From NCBI GenBank assembly GCA_002778195.1, contig PCDI01000004.1, positions 2,498,418 through 2,562,417 of the forward strand: a DNA stretch of 64,000 nt, in the 5' to 3' direction. The DNA comes from Raffaelea ambrosiae (taxonomy: Eukaryota; Ascomycota; Sordariomycetes; Ophiostomatales; Ophiostomataceae). The notes beneath the pieces are model-generated. The model made no database searches. It was not told the origin of the DNA and worked only from the letters and a program-made list of their open reading frames with translations. This document shows positions 24,026-36,207 of this stretch, piece after piece. The translations under genes and the position numbers were made by a program. Position 1 is the first letter of the stretch; each line of letters starts with the position of its first letter.

Positions 24026-24991
24026 ATGGCTCCCAACATTCTTCCTGTCGTCTTCGGGGCCGCCAGCTTTGGCAACCGCGATCCTTACAAGGCCGAGGAC
24101 GACGTCAAACAGGCCTTTGCTGTCCTCGAAAAGTACGGCGTCACGGACATCGACACGGCCCAAATCTACCACAACTCCCAGGCCGCCCTCGGCCAGGCCC
24201 ATGCCGGCGACCGGTTCACGATCCACACCAAATGGGGCGGTCCCATCAACCCCGTCACGTTCGAGGCCAAGCCCTGGGCCACCAAGGAGTTCATCGTCCG
24301 CACTGCCAAAGAGAGCATCGCCGCCCTGGGCGTGAAGCAGGTCGACATCTTCTATCTGCACTTCCCGGACAAGGAGACGCCCATCGCGGAGACCCTGGCC
24401 GGCGTCGACGAGATCCACAAGCTCGGTCTCTTCAAGCGGCTCGGCCTCTCCAACTTCCAGGCCGACTTGGTCCAAAACGTCTACGACCACGCCAAAGAAA
24501 AGGGCTACGTCCTGCCCTCCGTCTACCAGGCCAACTACAACCCTGTCGCCCGCCGCGCCGAGACGGAGCTGTTCCCCACCCTGCGCAAGCTCGGCATCGC
24601 CGTCTATGCCTACAGCCCCATCGCCGGCGGCCTGCTGGCCAAGAGCGCCGCCGACATTGCCGCCGGCAAGGGCCGCTTCGAGGCCGGCGGCATGTACGCC
24701 CGCGTCTACGGCCGGCCGTCCATCCTGGAGAGCCTGGCCAAGTGGGACCAGATTGCCAAAGACGAGGGCGTCAAGCCCGCGGAGCTGGCGTACCGCTGGG
24801 TGGCGTCCAGCTCGGCCCTCCAGGCCAAGCTGGGGGACAAGATCATTGTCGGCGCGAGTTCACTGCCGCAGCTGGAGGAGACGCTGACGAGCATCGCCAA
24901 GGGACCGCTGAGCGCCAAAGCGGCGGCGGGGATTGACGAGATCTGGGAGACGATCAAGCACGAGGCGCCCCTGGACAACTTCAACTCGTAG
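24026..24991 (+). CDS. Aldo/keto reductase, AKR7 (aflatoxin-aldehyde reductase) type
   Basis: NADPH-dependent reduction of aldehydes or ketones, cytosolic. Single exon, 321 aa. The catalytic tetrad is readable: Asp43 and Tyr48 in TDIDTAQIYHNS, Lys69 in HTKWGG, His112 in FYLHFPD. LGLSNFQADLV and QANYNPVARRAE are standard AKR barrel segments. The C-terminal NADP-binding part with IIVGASSLPQLEETL is intact. The start at 24026 (TCATCATGGC) is chosen over an open upstream extension to 23825, which only adds leader-like residues. It is convergent with the Zn2Cys6 regulator and adjacent to glycosidase genes; a role in sugar or sugar-acid reduction is possible but unproven. Confidence 0.93.
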   Translation: MAPNILPVVFGAASFGNRDPYKAEDDVKQAFAVLEKYGVTDIDTAQIYHNSQAALGQAHAGDRFTIHTKWGGPINPVTFEAKPWATKEFIVRTAKESIAALGVKQVDIFYLHFPDKETPIAETLAGVDEIHKLGLFKRLGLSNFQADLVQNVYDHAKEKGYVLPSVYQANYNPVARRAETELFPTLRKLGIAVYAYSPIAGGLLAKSAADIAAGKGRFEAGGMYARVYGRPSILESLAKWDQIAKDEGVKPAELAYRWVASSSALQAKLGDKIIVGASSLPQLEETLTSIAKGPLSAKAAAGIDEIWETIKHEAPLDNFNS

Positions 24992-25328
24992 AGGGAAGGG
25001 AAGAGGGACCCGGAAAACAAAGCAAACGTCCTCCTTGGATCGTCGGACACCATGAGGACCAGTATACCAGTATCATCACGTCAAATACGAACAAACAAGA
25101 AGGAGCGTGAGGAAACAAAAAAAAACAAAAAAAAAAAATTGGGAATCTCATACAGCCATGAAACAGAAGAATAGAAGAACAAATGATAAATAAAGACCAT
25201 ACAATCCGATCCGTCGTAGTAAAATCCCAAATAGTACATCCCTCCCGTAAAAAAAAATGACATGCTTTTGTTTTCGTTACAATATGGCCACGACCACCCC
25301 TCCTCATGCAAGTGTTTTTCTTCCATTG
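24992..25328. other. Convergent 3' spacer
   Basis: Between the stop codons of the aldo/keto reductase and the Zn2Cys6 regulator. A-rich tracts on the plus strand; no gene seen. Confidence 0.6.
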
Positions 25329-28300
25329 TCAAAAATAAAACTGCTGTTGTGCCTGGCCGGGTGGTGGCTGTGCCATAAAGTCAAAGTTCATTGAGTCGGC
25401 TCCCATATTCCAAGGCTCTGGGTTTTCTGGACGAGCTCCTTTGTTAGCTTTTAGAGACAAAAACATGGTAAGGAGAGAGAAGAAAGTGGCGGGTCAAAAA
25501 TTTAGCCTTAAAACAGGGCTTGACATACCCCAGAAAATCTGGTCGTACAGGTCCATGGGCGACAGGTACGTTGACGGATCGATGTTGCTCAGATCGGGCA
25601 CACCGTTGGTTGTTTGCTGCATTTGTGGGAACATCCTGTTGGGTATGGTTAGACATGCTTCAGCAGGAAGACAAAACAGACAGATAAACCGAAACTGAGG
25701 GCTGACGAAAAAAAAAAAAAAAAAAAAGGCCATACCCCATTTCGAGACTGCCGTTCTGCAGCTCGGCCATGGCCAGCGCCGCGTCCTGGTGCGGGTCCAG
25801 GCCAGCCTGGATGCCGCCCGGATACGTCAGAGCCTTGTGGTCGCTGCCGTGGCCGCTGGCCGTGCCACTGCCCGACGGCGGCGGGACCAGCAGCGGCGTG
25901 CCCGTGCCCGAGCCGGTGCCGGCATTGCCCGTCAGGCCCTTGAGGGCGACGTCCTCCTTCTTGATCGCCTGCCCGGCCACGGACCCGTGGTCGTAGATGT
26001 TTTTGAGGGCGGTCAGCGCGCGCGACAGCGGCCCGGACAGCTCAATGTCGCGGTCGGTGCGGTGGATGTGCGTCGGCGGTGACGTCTGCTCCTTGGCGGC
26101 CGTGGCGGAGAGCGCGTCGATGAGGTCGCCCTGGAGACCGCGCACCTCCGGATCGGCCTTGGTCTGGCCCAGGATGCCGAGCAGCACGGCCGACGACAGG
26201 CCGTGGTACGTAAACGCCCACGAGCGCGTCGGGATGACCGACAGCTGGTGCATGGCCAGGAACATGCGCACGGTCTCGGTCAGGTTCTCCTTGCACTTGG
26301 CCGCCAGAAACCGCTTCTGCTCCGTGTTGAGCTGGGTGTCGCCGCGGCGCAGCGCGGGCCGGCAGCACACGGACATGACAAAGGACGTGTGCAGGCGGAT
26401 GGCAAAGTAGTGGAGGCGGTCGATGGCGGAGCGGCAGGCCTCCTTGCTGCGGAGCTGGGGGATCATCTTGCCGCGGATGTCCTCGACGACCTGGCAGTTT
26501 TCCAGGATCTGATCGTAGCCGGGGGACGACGCGACGTCCGGGCTGAGGCGCTTGCCAATGATCTCGTTGAGGTGGTACATGCCGACGAGGTAGCTCCAGC
26601 CCTCGAGGGCGGCGAGGCCGAGGGGGATGGGACAGGTGGTGTTGGACGTCATGGGGGATCTGGGGGAGGAGGGAGTTAGTGGTGCCATCTGGGTCAAAAA
26701 TACACCGAGCAGGGCTTCCTCACCGGTCAAAAGACAACGACGTGAGACAGTCGTGCCACACAATGGTCCACCACAGGGTTCGCCGCAGGTGCTCCTTTTT
26801 GCGGCCGTCGGGACTGACGCGGCCGTCGAGGTGCTGGGCACGGTCGAGGCCGAGGGACTGCGCGAGGCGCGTCGTCAGGCCCATGAGCGCCCACGAGGCC
26901 TCGGCCTTCATGTCGTTGAGCAGGACGAAGCCGTTCATGAGCAAGGCCTGGATGGAGTCGAGGTTGGGTCTGACTGCTTAGTAAGGGGACTTAAAAAAAT
27001 ATACGAAACGAAAAAAAAAGAAAAAAAGTTGGCATCTGCGTCTACGCGGAGAAGACCATCATACCTGAGGAGAAAGTTGCCAAGACGGAGAAAGTGGAAG
27101 GAGATCTGCATGTACCGCTGGGAGTCGCGGGTGCGGATGTGGTATGGCGAGTCGTGGTACTGGGAGCCTACGGCCATGACGGCAAAGAGGATGGCCAGCC
27201 AGGACGCTGACACCGGTTTGGTGGGCTTGGTCGAGTTCTTTGCGTTCTTGGCCCGCTCCTCGAGGTAGACCATCAGCTTGGTCTCGAGGTCGTCGATGTC
27301 CAGCACGAAGCCCCAGAAGGGGTGGGGGATCTCCTTGTAGGCATGGAAGAGTCTGTGATGTTAGCCAACGTTTTCTTGGGGGAGGGGGTACCTCTCGTTC
27401 CAGCAGCACCCACTTCATAACCTCCCGGTCGGACGGGAGCTCGGTGGAAATGTCCAGCGTCAGCTTGTCCAGGTGCCGCGACGACATCAGCGGGAACGGC
27501 GCCGAGTTGTCGAGGCCGAGTATGGACCGCATGTCTTGCCGGATGTAGTCGTCCTGCTGGTGGTTCGGGGAGGCCTGCTCGCGGAGCAGCTCGGGAATGC
27601 TGTTCTGTCCGAGATAGCGGGTGACGTCGTTGGCGTCCGGGTCGACTGGGTTGTTAGCCAAGCAGTCCGGTCCTCATCTATATGCATGGTCTCCTCTCGT
27701 CACGTACCCCGGATGGGACTGTCGGCCGACGGCTCGAGGCTGGTCCGGCGGGTGTCGACCTCGTCGGGTGAATGCGTCCGCTTCTTGCCGGCGACGACCC
27801 CGCTGTCACTCGCGGCGGCGTGCTTGATCGCCGTCGGACGGTTCGGCTTGTACGAGCACAGCTGGGCGTGGTCGCGCTTGACGCAGTTCTCGCACGGCTG
27901 CTTGTTGTCGCACTTGACCTTGCGCTGGCGACATGGCCAGCAAGCGGTGCCTAGGGGTCAGGGCGGCGGCGCATAAGAGAAGCCGCGCCCGCCAGGGTCA
28001 GCCTATCGTGATTCGTTTCTCGGGATCTGAAATCGGGCTAACGATAAAAAAAATATAAAATAAAAATAAAATAAAATGCAAGCCACAAGGACAGTGCCCC
28101 GTATCTTCCTCGGGACGGACGTCGGCTTGTGTGTCTGTGTGTGCATGTGTGTGTTTGTTTGTTGTTGGGCAACGACAGAATGCCGAGGAGAGAGGGAGAG
28201 AGAGAGGAGGCAGCAAATGAAGACAAAAAGAAAGACACGGGATGTGTTTGCTTTAGTTAAGTACTCACCATACCGCACCTTACGATGTGAGTGGATGATG

Positions 28301-28362
28301 CGGTTCGCCTCTTCAGGCGTCAGCCCGTCCAGCGTAGGGCTCGTCTCATGCTGTTCAGGCAT
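25329..28362 (-). CDS. Zn2Cys6 fungal transcription factor, eight exons
   Basis: DNA-binding regulator with the fungal middle-homology domain. Eight exons join in frame to 747 aa: 28362-28269, 27950-27708, 27645-27414, 27352-27065, 26969-26724, 26659-25736, 25635-25529 and 25438-25329. The binuclear cluster follows a conserved HRKVRYGTACWPC stretch with spacing C-x2-C-x6-C-x5-C-x2-C-x8-C and the basic segment RQRKVK. EIPHPFWGFVLDIDD starts the fungal_trans domain, which continues through WWTIVWHDCLTSLSFDR. The tail is Gly/Ser/Thr- and Gln-rich, a likely activation region. Intron 3 uses donor GTGGGT; a competing GTACCC 22 nt downstream would break the frame. It lies between reductase and rhamnosidase genes, so local regulation of glycoside use is a reasonable guess. 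I cannot name it; a CLR-1-like cellulolytic regulator is one candidate to test. Confidence 0.9.
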
Positions 28363-29346
28363 CTCGTGCTTTTTCTTTTCTCCCCTGTTCTTGTTCTGTG
28401 TTGCGTGTTGGGCCTTTTTGCGTATGTCGTGTTAATACGACTTTTTTTTTTTTTGTTAATCTCTATGTGGTAGCTATTGCCGCTTTTCGGAGACGTTCGG
28501 CAATGTGGAGAGCTCAGCAAACCAAAGGGGGGGGGTGCGGGAGGATCGCCGCCGCAGGAGAGCTGCGAGCACAATCGCAAGAATGCTTGGAATCGCTCCA
28601 CGCGCTCTCTATCTTGTCTCTCCTTGCCCATGCGATTGGGAAATTGGTGGAGCGGGTGTGCGCGCGCGCGCGCATGCGTCGTGGCGGTCAAAATCTGGGG
28701 TTCGCAGCGAGAGGGGGTTTGCGCGAAAAGGTTGGTGAAACAAAGAGGAGAAAGGAGCGAATGGCAGCAGCCCAATTGCGATGCCGATAGAAATCCGAAG
28801 GGCAGCTGCTGTTTTCGCAAATGCCGGGCACCCCGCGCGGGCCAGAGAAAAACAGGGCAAGACTCGCCAGGATATACATTCCCAAACCGGTTATGTAAGC
28901 CGACAAAAAAACCGGGGTACCGGCGGGGGAGCCGGGCACCGGTGGCGCTGGAAGGCGCTGGAAGCACTGTCCAGCCCGTGCTATTTTCGCAGCGCCTGCC
29001 CAGTGCCAGAAACAGCACACAGTCCACACACAAGCATCGGCACCATCAGTGCAAGATCAGGAGAAGAGTTCAAGACACACACACGCTTTCTCTCTGTTCG
29101 TCTTCTCCATCTCAGAACGGTAGCCTTACCCAGACAAGTAAGACATCACTATCCATGCATGACATCCTTCGATCCAACCCGCAAAAGCGGAACGATCCGG
29201 CGCCAACTGGGGGAAAAAAAAAAAAAAAAAAGGACCCCCCTTTCAGGGCTCCTTCAGGGTCGTCTCCTGATAAGAGAAGGGAGAGGACTTTCCCCCGGAT
29301 TGATTCCGCATTTGGTTTGGTTGTCTATTTAACTTTAAATATTTGC
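28363..29346. other. Spacer upstream of the regulator and 3' of GH78
   Basis: No gene seen. It holds a run of T (28440-28455), a G run (about 28527-28535), an alternating GCGC tract (about 28661-28674) and an A run (29214-29230). A long open plus-strand frame crosses it but is antisense shadow of the rhamnosidase gene. Confidence 0.55.
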
Positions 29347-31963
29347 CTATTGCGCAGGGGTGTGGACCAGCGTGAGATGGTCGACCACGCCGTGGTCCGT
29401 CTCTTGGCCGCCTGGCAGCACCGACGTCACGGGGATGGCCCTGTCCAGGCGCAGCTCGACGTGCTTCCGGCCGTCCTCGGACGTCGTCCACGACACCGCC
29501 GCCATGTTGTCCTGGCCCAGCGCGACCTTGCTGTTGATCGAGTCGCTCAGCGCCAGGCGCGGCTTGAACAGCAGCTTCGCCGCCCCCGGCGCCGCCGGCT
29601 GGATGCCGGCCAGCTCCGTGCAGTACTCGTGGATCGGCACGCTGCCCCAGGCGTGGCAGTCCGACCGCTGCCGCACGTCGTCCTCCTCCCACGTCGACAT
29701 GTTGTTGGCAATCATCCGCCGCCACGGGTCCCACGCCCGCGGCCAGAACGCCTCGTAGACGCCGTCGCCCGCCGCCGCGAACGCCCGCAGCGCGTAGAAC
29801 ATCATCACGTACGAGCACTTGGAAAAGGCCCGTTTCGGTGGTTTGTTGGCACCACCACCGCCAAACGACTCCGTCAGCAGCCGGGCTTGCTCGGAGGGCG
29901 GCGCGGCCCCGCACAGGACGCCAAACACCTGGCAGTGCTGCGAGTACGCGAGGTCGTCGGCAATGTCGGCCGTCGAGTCGGTGAAGAACTGGCCGTCGTA
30001 GCAGTGCCGGTAGATGGCCGCGTCCAGCGCCTGCGCGCGGGCCAGGTACTCCTCGGCGTAGGCGGCGGCCGGCCGGCCGAGGTCGCGCAGCAGCCGCGCC
30101 GCCCGCTGGAGCGTGTAGGCGTAGAGCATGCTAAAGTACGTGTGCCGGTTCGATTGGCGGCCCGACGTGGGCACGCCCTTGTCCGGGTGGTCGGCCGTCT
30201 CGCCCCACGTGGTCACCCAGTCGACGTACTGCCACACGTCCTCGGGCAGGCCGCTGACGAGCCCCAGGTCGTCGATGTGCGTGTCGAAGAACGCGAACAC
30301 GCCGTCGATGCGCGGCAGGAACGAGCGGGCGTAGGCGGTGTCGCCGAAGAACAGGTGGTGGTCGCAGACCTGCAGGACCCAGTAGAGCGCGAAGCCGGCG
30401 ATGATCTGCGGCACGTGCGAGGGAAACCGCGACTGCGGGAGCCCTTCCGACGTGACCGACGCGCCAAAGTTGGTAATGGCCTGCCGCATGAGGCGGTCGT
30501 CGCCCGACAAGAGGTAGTGGAACAGCCCGACCGAGCGGGAGTCGCCGGCGTACTGCAGCTGCTCGTAGAACGGGCAGTCCGAGTACCCGTCAAACATGCA
30601 GTTCCGCATCGTCCGGATCGAGATCGCCCAGATCTGGTCGCTGTCCCGGTCCGACGCGTCCGACCAGCGCGCCTTGACCGCCATGGGGTAGTTGACCTGC
30701 GTGGCCGTCAGGCCGCAGAGCGCCACCGCCTCGGTCACCGCGATCTCGAGCCGCATGATGCGGAATGTGCGGAACCAAAAGGGCTCGTGGTGCACCGTCT
30801 CGTGGGCGTCCAGCGCCAGCTCCACCTCGTCGTGCGGGCCGATCAGCCGGCCGTGCTCGGCGTCCAGCCGGTCCGCCTTGCGGCGGAAGAACGGGTAGGC
30901 GCGCGGCTCGAGCTCGTAGCCCTCCGAGTACGTGGTGACAATCTTGACGCGCGACGGCGCCCCGCGCGCCTGGAACTCCCAGTGCAGAAACGCGGTCGAG
31001 TGGACGTCGGCCTGCACCTCCAGCCGATGCGACGAGCCGGCCGGCAGCACCACCGGCCCCTGCCCCGACAGGGCCTTTTCCCAGCTGGCCTGGCTGACCG
31101 TGCTGCCGATGGCGCGGATGGTGCTGATGTTCACGGGCGTCTCTTCCTGCACGGGAATCTGCCGGGCCCGCAGTCGCCACGGCGCGAGTTCGCCGTTGGC
31201 CGTCCGGAAGCCGAACGGCGCCGGGTCCGTCACCGGATTGGCTGCTCGGGGAGCAATGCGCTCTGTGATCTGGGATTGTGTTAGGAGGAGAGAGGGGGGG
31301 GGGGTGTTTCTCTGCTCTCGCTAGCTTTCTGTTTTTTTTTTCCCGCTTACATGGAGGAACCCGTCGTCAATCAGCCCGGTCGGGTACTGCACGCTGTCGT
31401 CCACCTGGACCTTCCAGCCGCTCCGCGAGCCGACATCCAGGCCGTCCACGCTGCCAATCACGCTGAGGCCAGGGTACGGCGTGCGTGCAAACGGCATGGC
31501 TACCCGCGTGGCGGCAAAGTACCGCAGCACCACAAACGTGAGCTCATTGTCGCCGGCTGCCAGATACGGCGCAATGTCGCGCGAGTCGTAGTACCAGATC
31601 AGGATACTGCTGCGGACCGGCCCCACGGCGACGCGCCGGCCGTTGACCAGCAGCTTGTAGCGGGTGTCGGCCGTGAAGTGCAGGAGGGCCTCCTGCGGCT
31701 TGGCCGTGAGGTGGAAGCGGCGGGTGAACCGCACGATGCGGCCGGCCGTGTTGGCTCCCTGGGGCCCGTCCACCCAGCCTGGCGCCCACATCCAGTTGCC
31801 CTGGAGGGCATTGATTGTCTGCCATTGGGCAGTTGGTTAGACGAATGTCTGGGTAAGATGGTAGGAGACAAGGGGGCGTGGTTCAGGAAAGGTCACAGGT
31901 GGCAAGCAACGACCATACTAGAGACGGGGGGTGCCTCACCTTCTGGTCCTCAGCTGTAGCCAT
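29347..31963 (-). CDS. GH78 alpha-L-rhamnosidase, non-secreted
   Basis: Releases terminal alpha-L-rhamnose from plant glycosides or pectin-derived oligomers. Three exons, 31963-31940 (24 nt), 31818-31351 and 31269-29347, give 804 aa. The second exon holds the N-terminal carbohydrate-binding beta domain (WMWAPGWVDG, then KLLVNGRRVAVGP). The (alpha/alpha)6 barrel follows; the motif SDCPFYEQLQYAGD places Asp395 and Glu400, the usual acidic catalytic region of GH78. A C-terminal beta domain with CHAWGSVPIHEY is present. There is no signal peptide, so the enzyme should act inside the cell on imported rhamnosides. Neighbours are a Zn2Cys6 regulator downstream and a divergent sugar porter 1.24 kb upstream, a layout suggesting a rhamnoside-use gene group. 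Confidence 0.92.
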
Positions 31964-33206
31964 GGTGTGCAGTTCAGCTTCAGCCCTCTTACACCTGTGT
32001 GGCCAAAATGCATCCAAAGAAACAGGCTGAATATACAAGCACCCAACACCCGTAAGCGGTCAAGTCGTTTTGTTTTAAACAACTCACTCGGATCTTCGGT
32101 TGAGCTTGCATACGAAAAAAAAAAAAATACCAGCCCATTCTCTTTGCAACTGTCCCAGCTCGCTGGCCATTTAACCGACCTGCACCACGTGATCCTAGTC
32201 TAGCTGGCGCAACGTTTCTTCGTTTCTTTTTACCAGGATGGATCTCAAAAGGGGTGCTATTAGAGTGAGCTTCCCATTCGCGCATTACATTTTGCTGTCG
32301 CTGTCATCTTTCACGAAATGCACAATGCGCTTGCATGGCTCGGGACCCTTTCGCACTCTACGTGTCCCAAAACGGCACACAAGGCAAACGCGGTACAGAA
32401 ATTCCGCCATTCCGAATCTCGCTTACAAGCCCCCGTCGTCATCGCTTAAAAAACGAGACATTGGCCTGATGATTAAGTCTTCTGATAGTGTACATTTTTT
32501 ATTATTAAATTCACTAACTTTATTTGGTGGTTGTTGCTGAGTGTGCTGCTACCCAAGCTCACATCTTTGCCCCGAGTCCCGAGACTTGGTCTGACATCGT
32601 GGAGCCCAGCATGGCGCTATGCACTAGACGCCTTCCAGTGTCGGGGACATGGCATTTAAGAGGCTAGTGTCAGCCGGCCACAGTGCATTCTATCAACTGC
32701 TGGCTTCCATTGGATTGTCGATATCATAATTCTCGCTATCGTGAGCCGTGTTGGTTTGGAATGGCTGGTCTGCTCACTGGACCCATCTCGTCCAGACAAT
32801 GATACCACAGGCCGAGTTTTGGTGGGTCGTTGGAAGGTCGAGCAGCATCCTCGCGGCCCGTTCGAGCTGGGGACCCCGCATGATTGCCCTATACGGGTTT
32901 GGGGAAGTTGAATAATGGCATGGCAGTTGTGAACCGCGGTCTGTGAGCGGGGAAATGCTGTGTGATATTTGAAAAACGACATTAGGTTTCCCTGACGGGA
33001 TGTTTTCATATTTCAATACTCGTAGAAAAAGTGCCACAGGATCTGGATTGTTCTGTCCCTTTTTTATTTAATCCGTGCTCATTTCCGGTGCACATTTTTG
33101 GGGAACTCAGATATTATTTGTTTGTTTGTCATGATATTGTTGCTGATTCGGAAAATAAGTTGTTTTGAGTAACAGATCAGCTGGTTGACGATTGACTGAT
33201 CTTTCA
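31964..33206. other. Divergent promoter region, GH78 / sugar porter
   Basis: 1.24 kb with no convincing coding sequence and lower GC than the left half of the window. A shared regulatory region for the rhamnosidase and the sugar porter is likely from orientation alone; I could not point to a clear paired CGG site. Confidence 0.5.
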
Positions 33207-35399
33207 ATGGCACAACCAGGAAAGGACGGCATCGAACTGGTCGAGGGCCGCCACAGCCAAGATGACCCCCCACATACCAAAGGCGGAAGGCCGCTGATGC
33301 GCTCCAAGGAGGACGAGCTTGGCATTCTGCAGTCTCTAGTCCGACACAGAGTCGTGGTATCGATTGCCATGCTGGCTGCCTTTTGTGCATCTCTTGATGG
33401 CTACCGTATGTTGCCTGATGGGATACGAAGGAAGATCAAGTTCTTACGCTGACCCAGCTGTCCCCAGAAATCAACCTCAATGGCGGTATTGTCTCCAATA
33501 AAGGCTTCATTCGACAGATGGCCAGCCCCGGGACAGATATCATCAAAGGACAATACATCTCAGCATGGGGTGGCATTCAATCAGCTGGCCAGACCGTTGG
33601 CCAAATTGTGCGTTTTGAACAAGCAAGGCTGGCCATAAACGAGTAACTTATGAACTAATGCGGTTATGAGATTCTTCCTTATGCCACGGACAAATTCGGC
33701 CGTAAACCGGCGCTGCTCATCATTTGGGTGGTTTTGGCAGCTGTAAGTCGCTGGCTCCGACTGGCTTTTTGCGCCATGTCCAGCTCGCTAACAATGTTCC
33801 AGAGCATCTTTACCGAAACATTTTCTTCCAGATGGGATCACTGGCTGGTTGCCAAACTGCTTTCTGGTATGGGTGTCGGCATGCTGCAGTCAACCATGCC
33901 TTTGTACCTTTCCGAGATTGCTCCGACTCAGCTGCGAGGTTTTCTCATCAATGCCTACACCTTGTAGGTTTCAGCCTGTCGTTTCTGGCAACAAAACCAA
34001 ACCCAAAACTGCTGCTAACTCAGGTCGTTCGTTTCTATTAGCTGGTTTGTCTTGGGCCAGTTGTTTGCCTCCGTGGCCCTTGATACCCTGCACAAGTCGG
34101 ATCCCTACAACTTCAAGACGCCCATTTACACACAGTGGGCGATGATTGGCATGATCATCTTCATCTTTGCCTTCCTGCCAGAAACGCCCTGGTGGCTGGC
34201 CAGCAAGGGAAAACTGGACAAGGCCGAGAAAGTCTTGCTGTTCTGCAACAAGGACGTGGAGAACTATGACGTGCACGAAAATATTGTGCGTGTTTGCTTT
34301 TTTCGTCTCCACTGACTTAGTTCATCGCTGATTCTAACTTCTATGATAGGATGTCATGACAGCCACTGTTGCACTGGAGCAACAGAACGCCGAAATTCAA
34401 AAGGAAATCGGTCTTTTGGACGTATGGCGCGGACGCAACTGGCTTCGATTCATTATCTGCGGCTGGCCCAAGATCACCCAACAATTCGTTGGATTATCTG
34501 TGTTCAATACATACGCCACCTATTTCTGTAAGAAGTTCTCTGTTTTCTATTGCAATTGCTTTCCAACTTGACTGACTTTGTATCCGCAACATCAAGTCCA
34601 ATATGCTGGCAACAGCAACCCTTTCCTGGTTACGGTCATACTGTCCTGTGTGCAGCTGATCTCTATGCTCTTCACGGCCACGGTCACAGATAAATTTGGC
34701 CGCCGTCCTCTTACTGTGTACCCTTATGCTGTGACCGTCGTGTCGGTCCTCTGTCTGGGCATTGTTGGCTGTTTTGACTACAAAGGAAAGGCGCTCAGCT
34801 CGTTGCTTGTAAGTTCCTCGAGCCTGTGCCCAAAACAATTTAGTGCTCAATCGCTGATTTTTTTTTTTCTTACCAGATCTTCTTCGCCTGCCTGGCTACA
34901 TTTTCCACAACAGGCGCGTCGGCCAATGGCTATGCCTATGCAGCCGAGATTCCGCAGCAGCGGCTGCGCGCCCGGACTGCGGCTTGGTCCTTGGCGTCGT
35001 CCAACATGGTCGCCACCATGTTCAGTTTCTGCACTCCGTTGATGATCAATGGCCCCAATGTGCAGTGGGGTGTGAGAACCGGGTTCTTGTATGTGTCTTT
35101 TTCGCGTTCCAGTGTTCCAGCATTTCTCTCTTGAAAACTAGGCTGACAACTGCTGACCTAGCTTCGCGGCGGCGGGTGCCATTTCTGTGGCCATTGCTTG
35201 GTTCATTCTCCCTGAAGTCGCCCTTCGAACGCCTGCTGAAATTGACGAACTGTATGTATTAGCCCTCGAGAGACTGAGAGTAACGCCCCAGCTAACGTTC
35301 TGAAACCACAGCTTCGAGAAGAGAGTCAACTTGCGCAGGTTTGACAAGTACGTCACTGAAGTCCAGATGAGGGCAAACGAGCTGCATGGTCGGGAATAA
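33207..35399 (+). CDS. MFS sugar porter, ten exons
   Basis: Proton-coupled sugar uptake at the plasma membrane, sugar-porter branch of the MFS. Ten exons, 33207-33405, 33468-33607, 33671-33742, 33803-33963, 34042-34285, 34350-34527, 34597-34808, 34877-35088, 35162-35251 and 35312-35399, join in frame to 531 aa. Signatures include ATDKFGRKPAL (loop 2-3), PETPWWLASKGKLDKAE (central loop), ATVTDKFGRRPL (loop 8-9), YAYAAEIPQQRLRART, and a C-terminal PEVALRTPAEIDELFEKR. The closest type I recognise is the fungal alpha-glucoside/hexose permease group; the actual sugar is not readable. It is divergent from the intracellular rhamnosidase, so a rhamnoside or rhamnose is a good candidate. With nine introns and relaxed third positions it differs from the intron-poor GC-rich genes around. 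Confidence 0.92.
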
Positions 35400-36207
35400 G
35401 AAACGATTCGGCTCGAACAAGCACACAGATCAATAGTTATCACGTAGATTTGTTTCGCTCCCAACGAAATTGATGAAATTGATGTTGTGCTATGCCTTGC
35501 GCAGAAAGACGTACGCGTTTGTAGTTGAGCAGTCGCTGGTCTACCCATTTGCCAGCCTTGCTGCGCAGATGGCACAGGTGGCGCAAGTGCGCAGTTTCTG
35601 TATTCGGATGAACACGGCTCGACCGGGTCGTTCCTTCTGTTAGAGGGCGAACTGCACACCCGCTCGTAGAAAGCCTCGCCGCGCGTGGGGGCATGAAGGA
35701 AAGGGCGCCTTCTGCAATTTCCTGTTCTGGTCTGGTTGGTAAGCTGTCGCGTATCCCATACATATGAGGTGGAATTTTGTACACCTCTGAATTGCCTCCT
35801 TTTATATTTCGCCCCCTTTACCTCTCTCAGTATTTGTCCTGCTAACGCTCTGCGCTGTCCCTCTCATTTGCGCTTTACGTATCTCTGGGCAGAGACTAAC
35901 ACATTGTATTACAAAGTCCTGTTTTTTTACAGGCACTTCCTGATAAAGGAAAATTGCCATCTCGAGATATTCTCGTTCTTCCGCTTTTGCTTCCGTTCTT
36001 CGTCTTCCCTGACGAGAACTCTTCATCGAGTTCCCATTTGGAAAGTTTGACGAATCTCTCTCACCAGACCAACCCCACCATCTACGGGAGCCGTTGGCAT
36101 TTTTAGCGTTCCCGCCTCGCCTCCGCACCAAACCTTCCACCATTTGCCACCGCCTGGACCAACTGCAAACCCCTCGAGTCAGAGACCAAACCCCTCTCTA
36201 CACAGCA
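35400..36207. other. Spacer and RdRP leader
   Basis: 808 bp with no gene seen. The right 400 bp are T/C-rich and end in ACAGCAATGCC at the RdRP start. The frame is open upstream of that ATG to about 36094, but with no further ATG. Confidence 0.55.

Noticed and set aside
28477..31284. 935-codon open plus-strand frame
   Set aside because: Antisense to the GH78 gene. GC-rich codon bias leaves the complementary frame free of stops; the product is Arg/Val/Ala-rich with no family motifs, while GH78 has clear motifs and splice sites.
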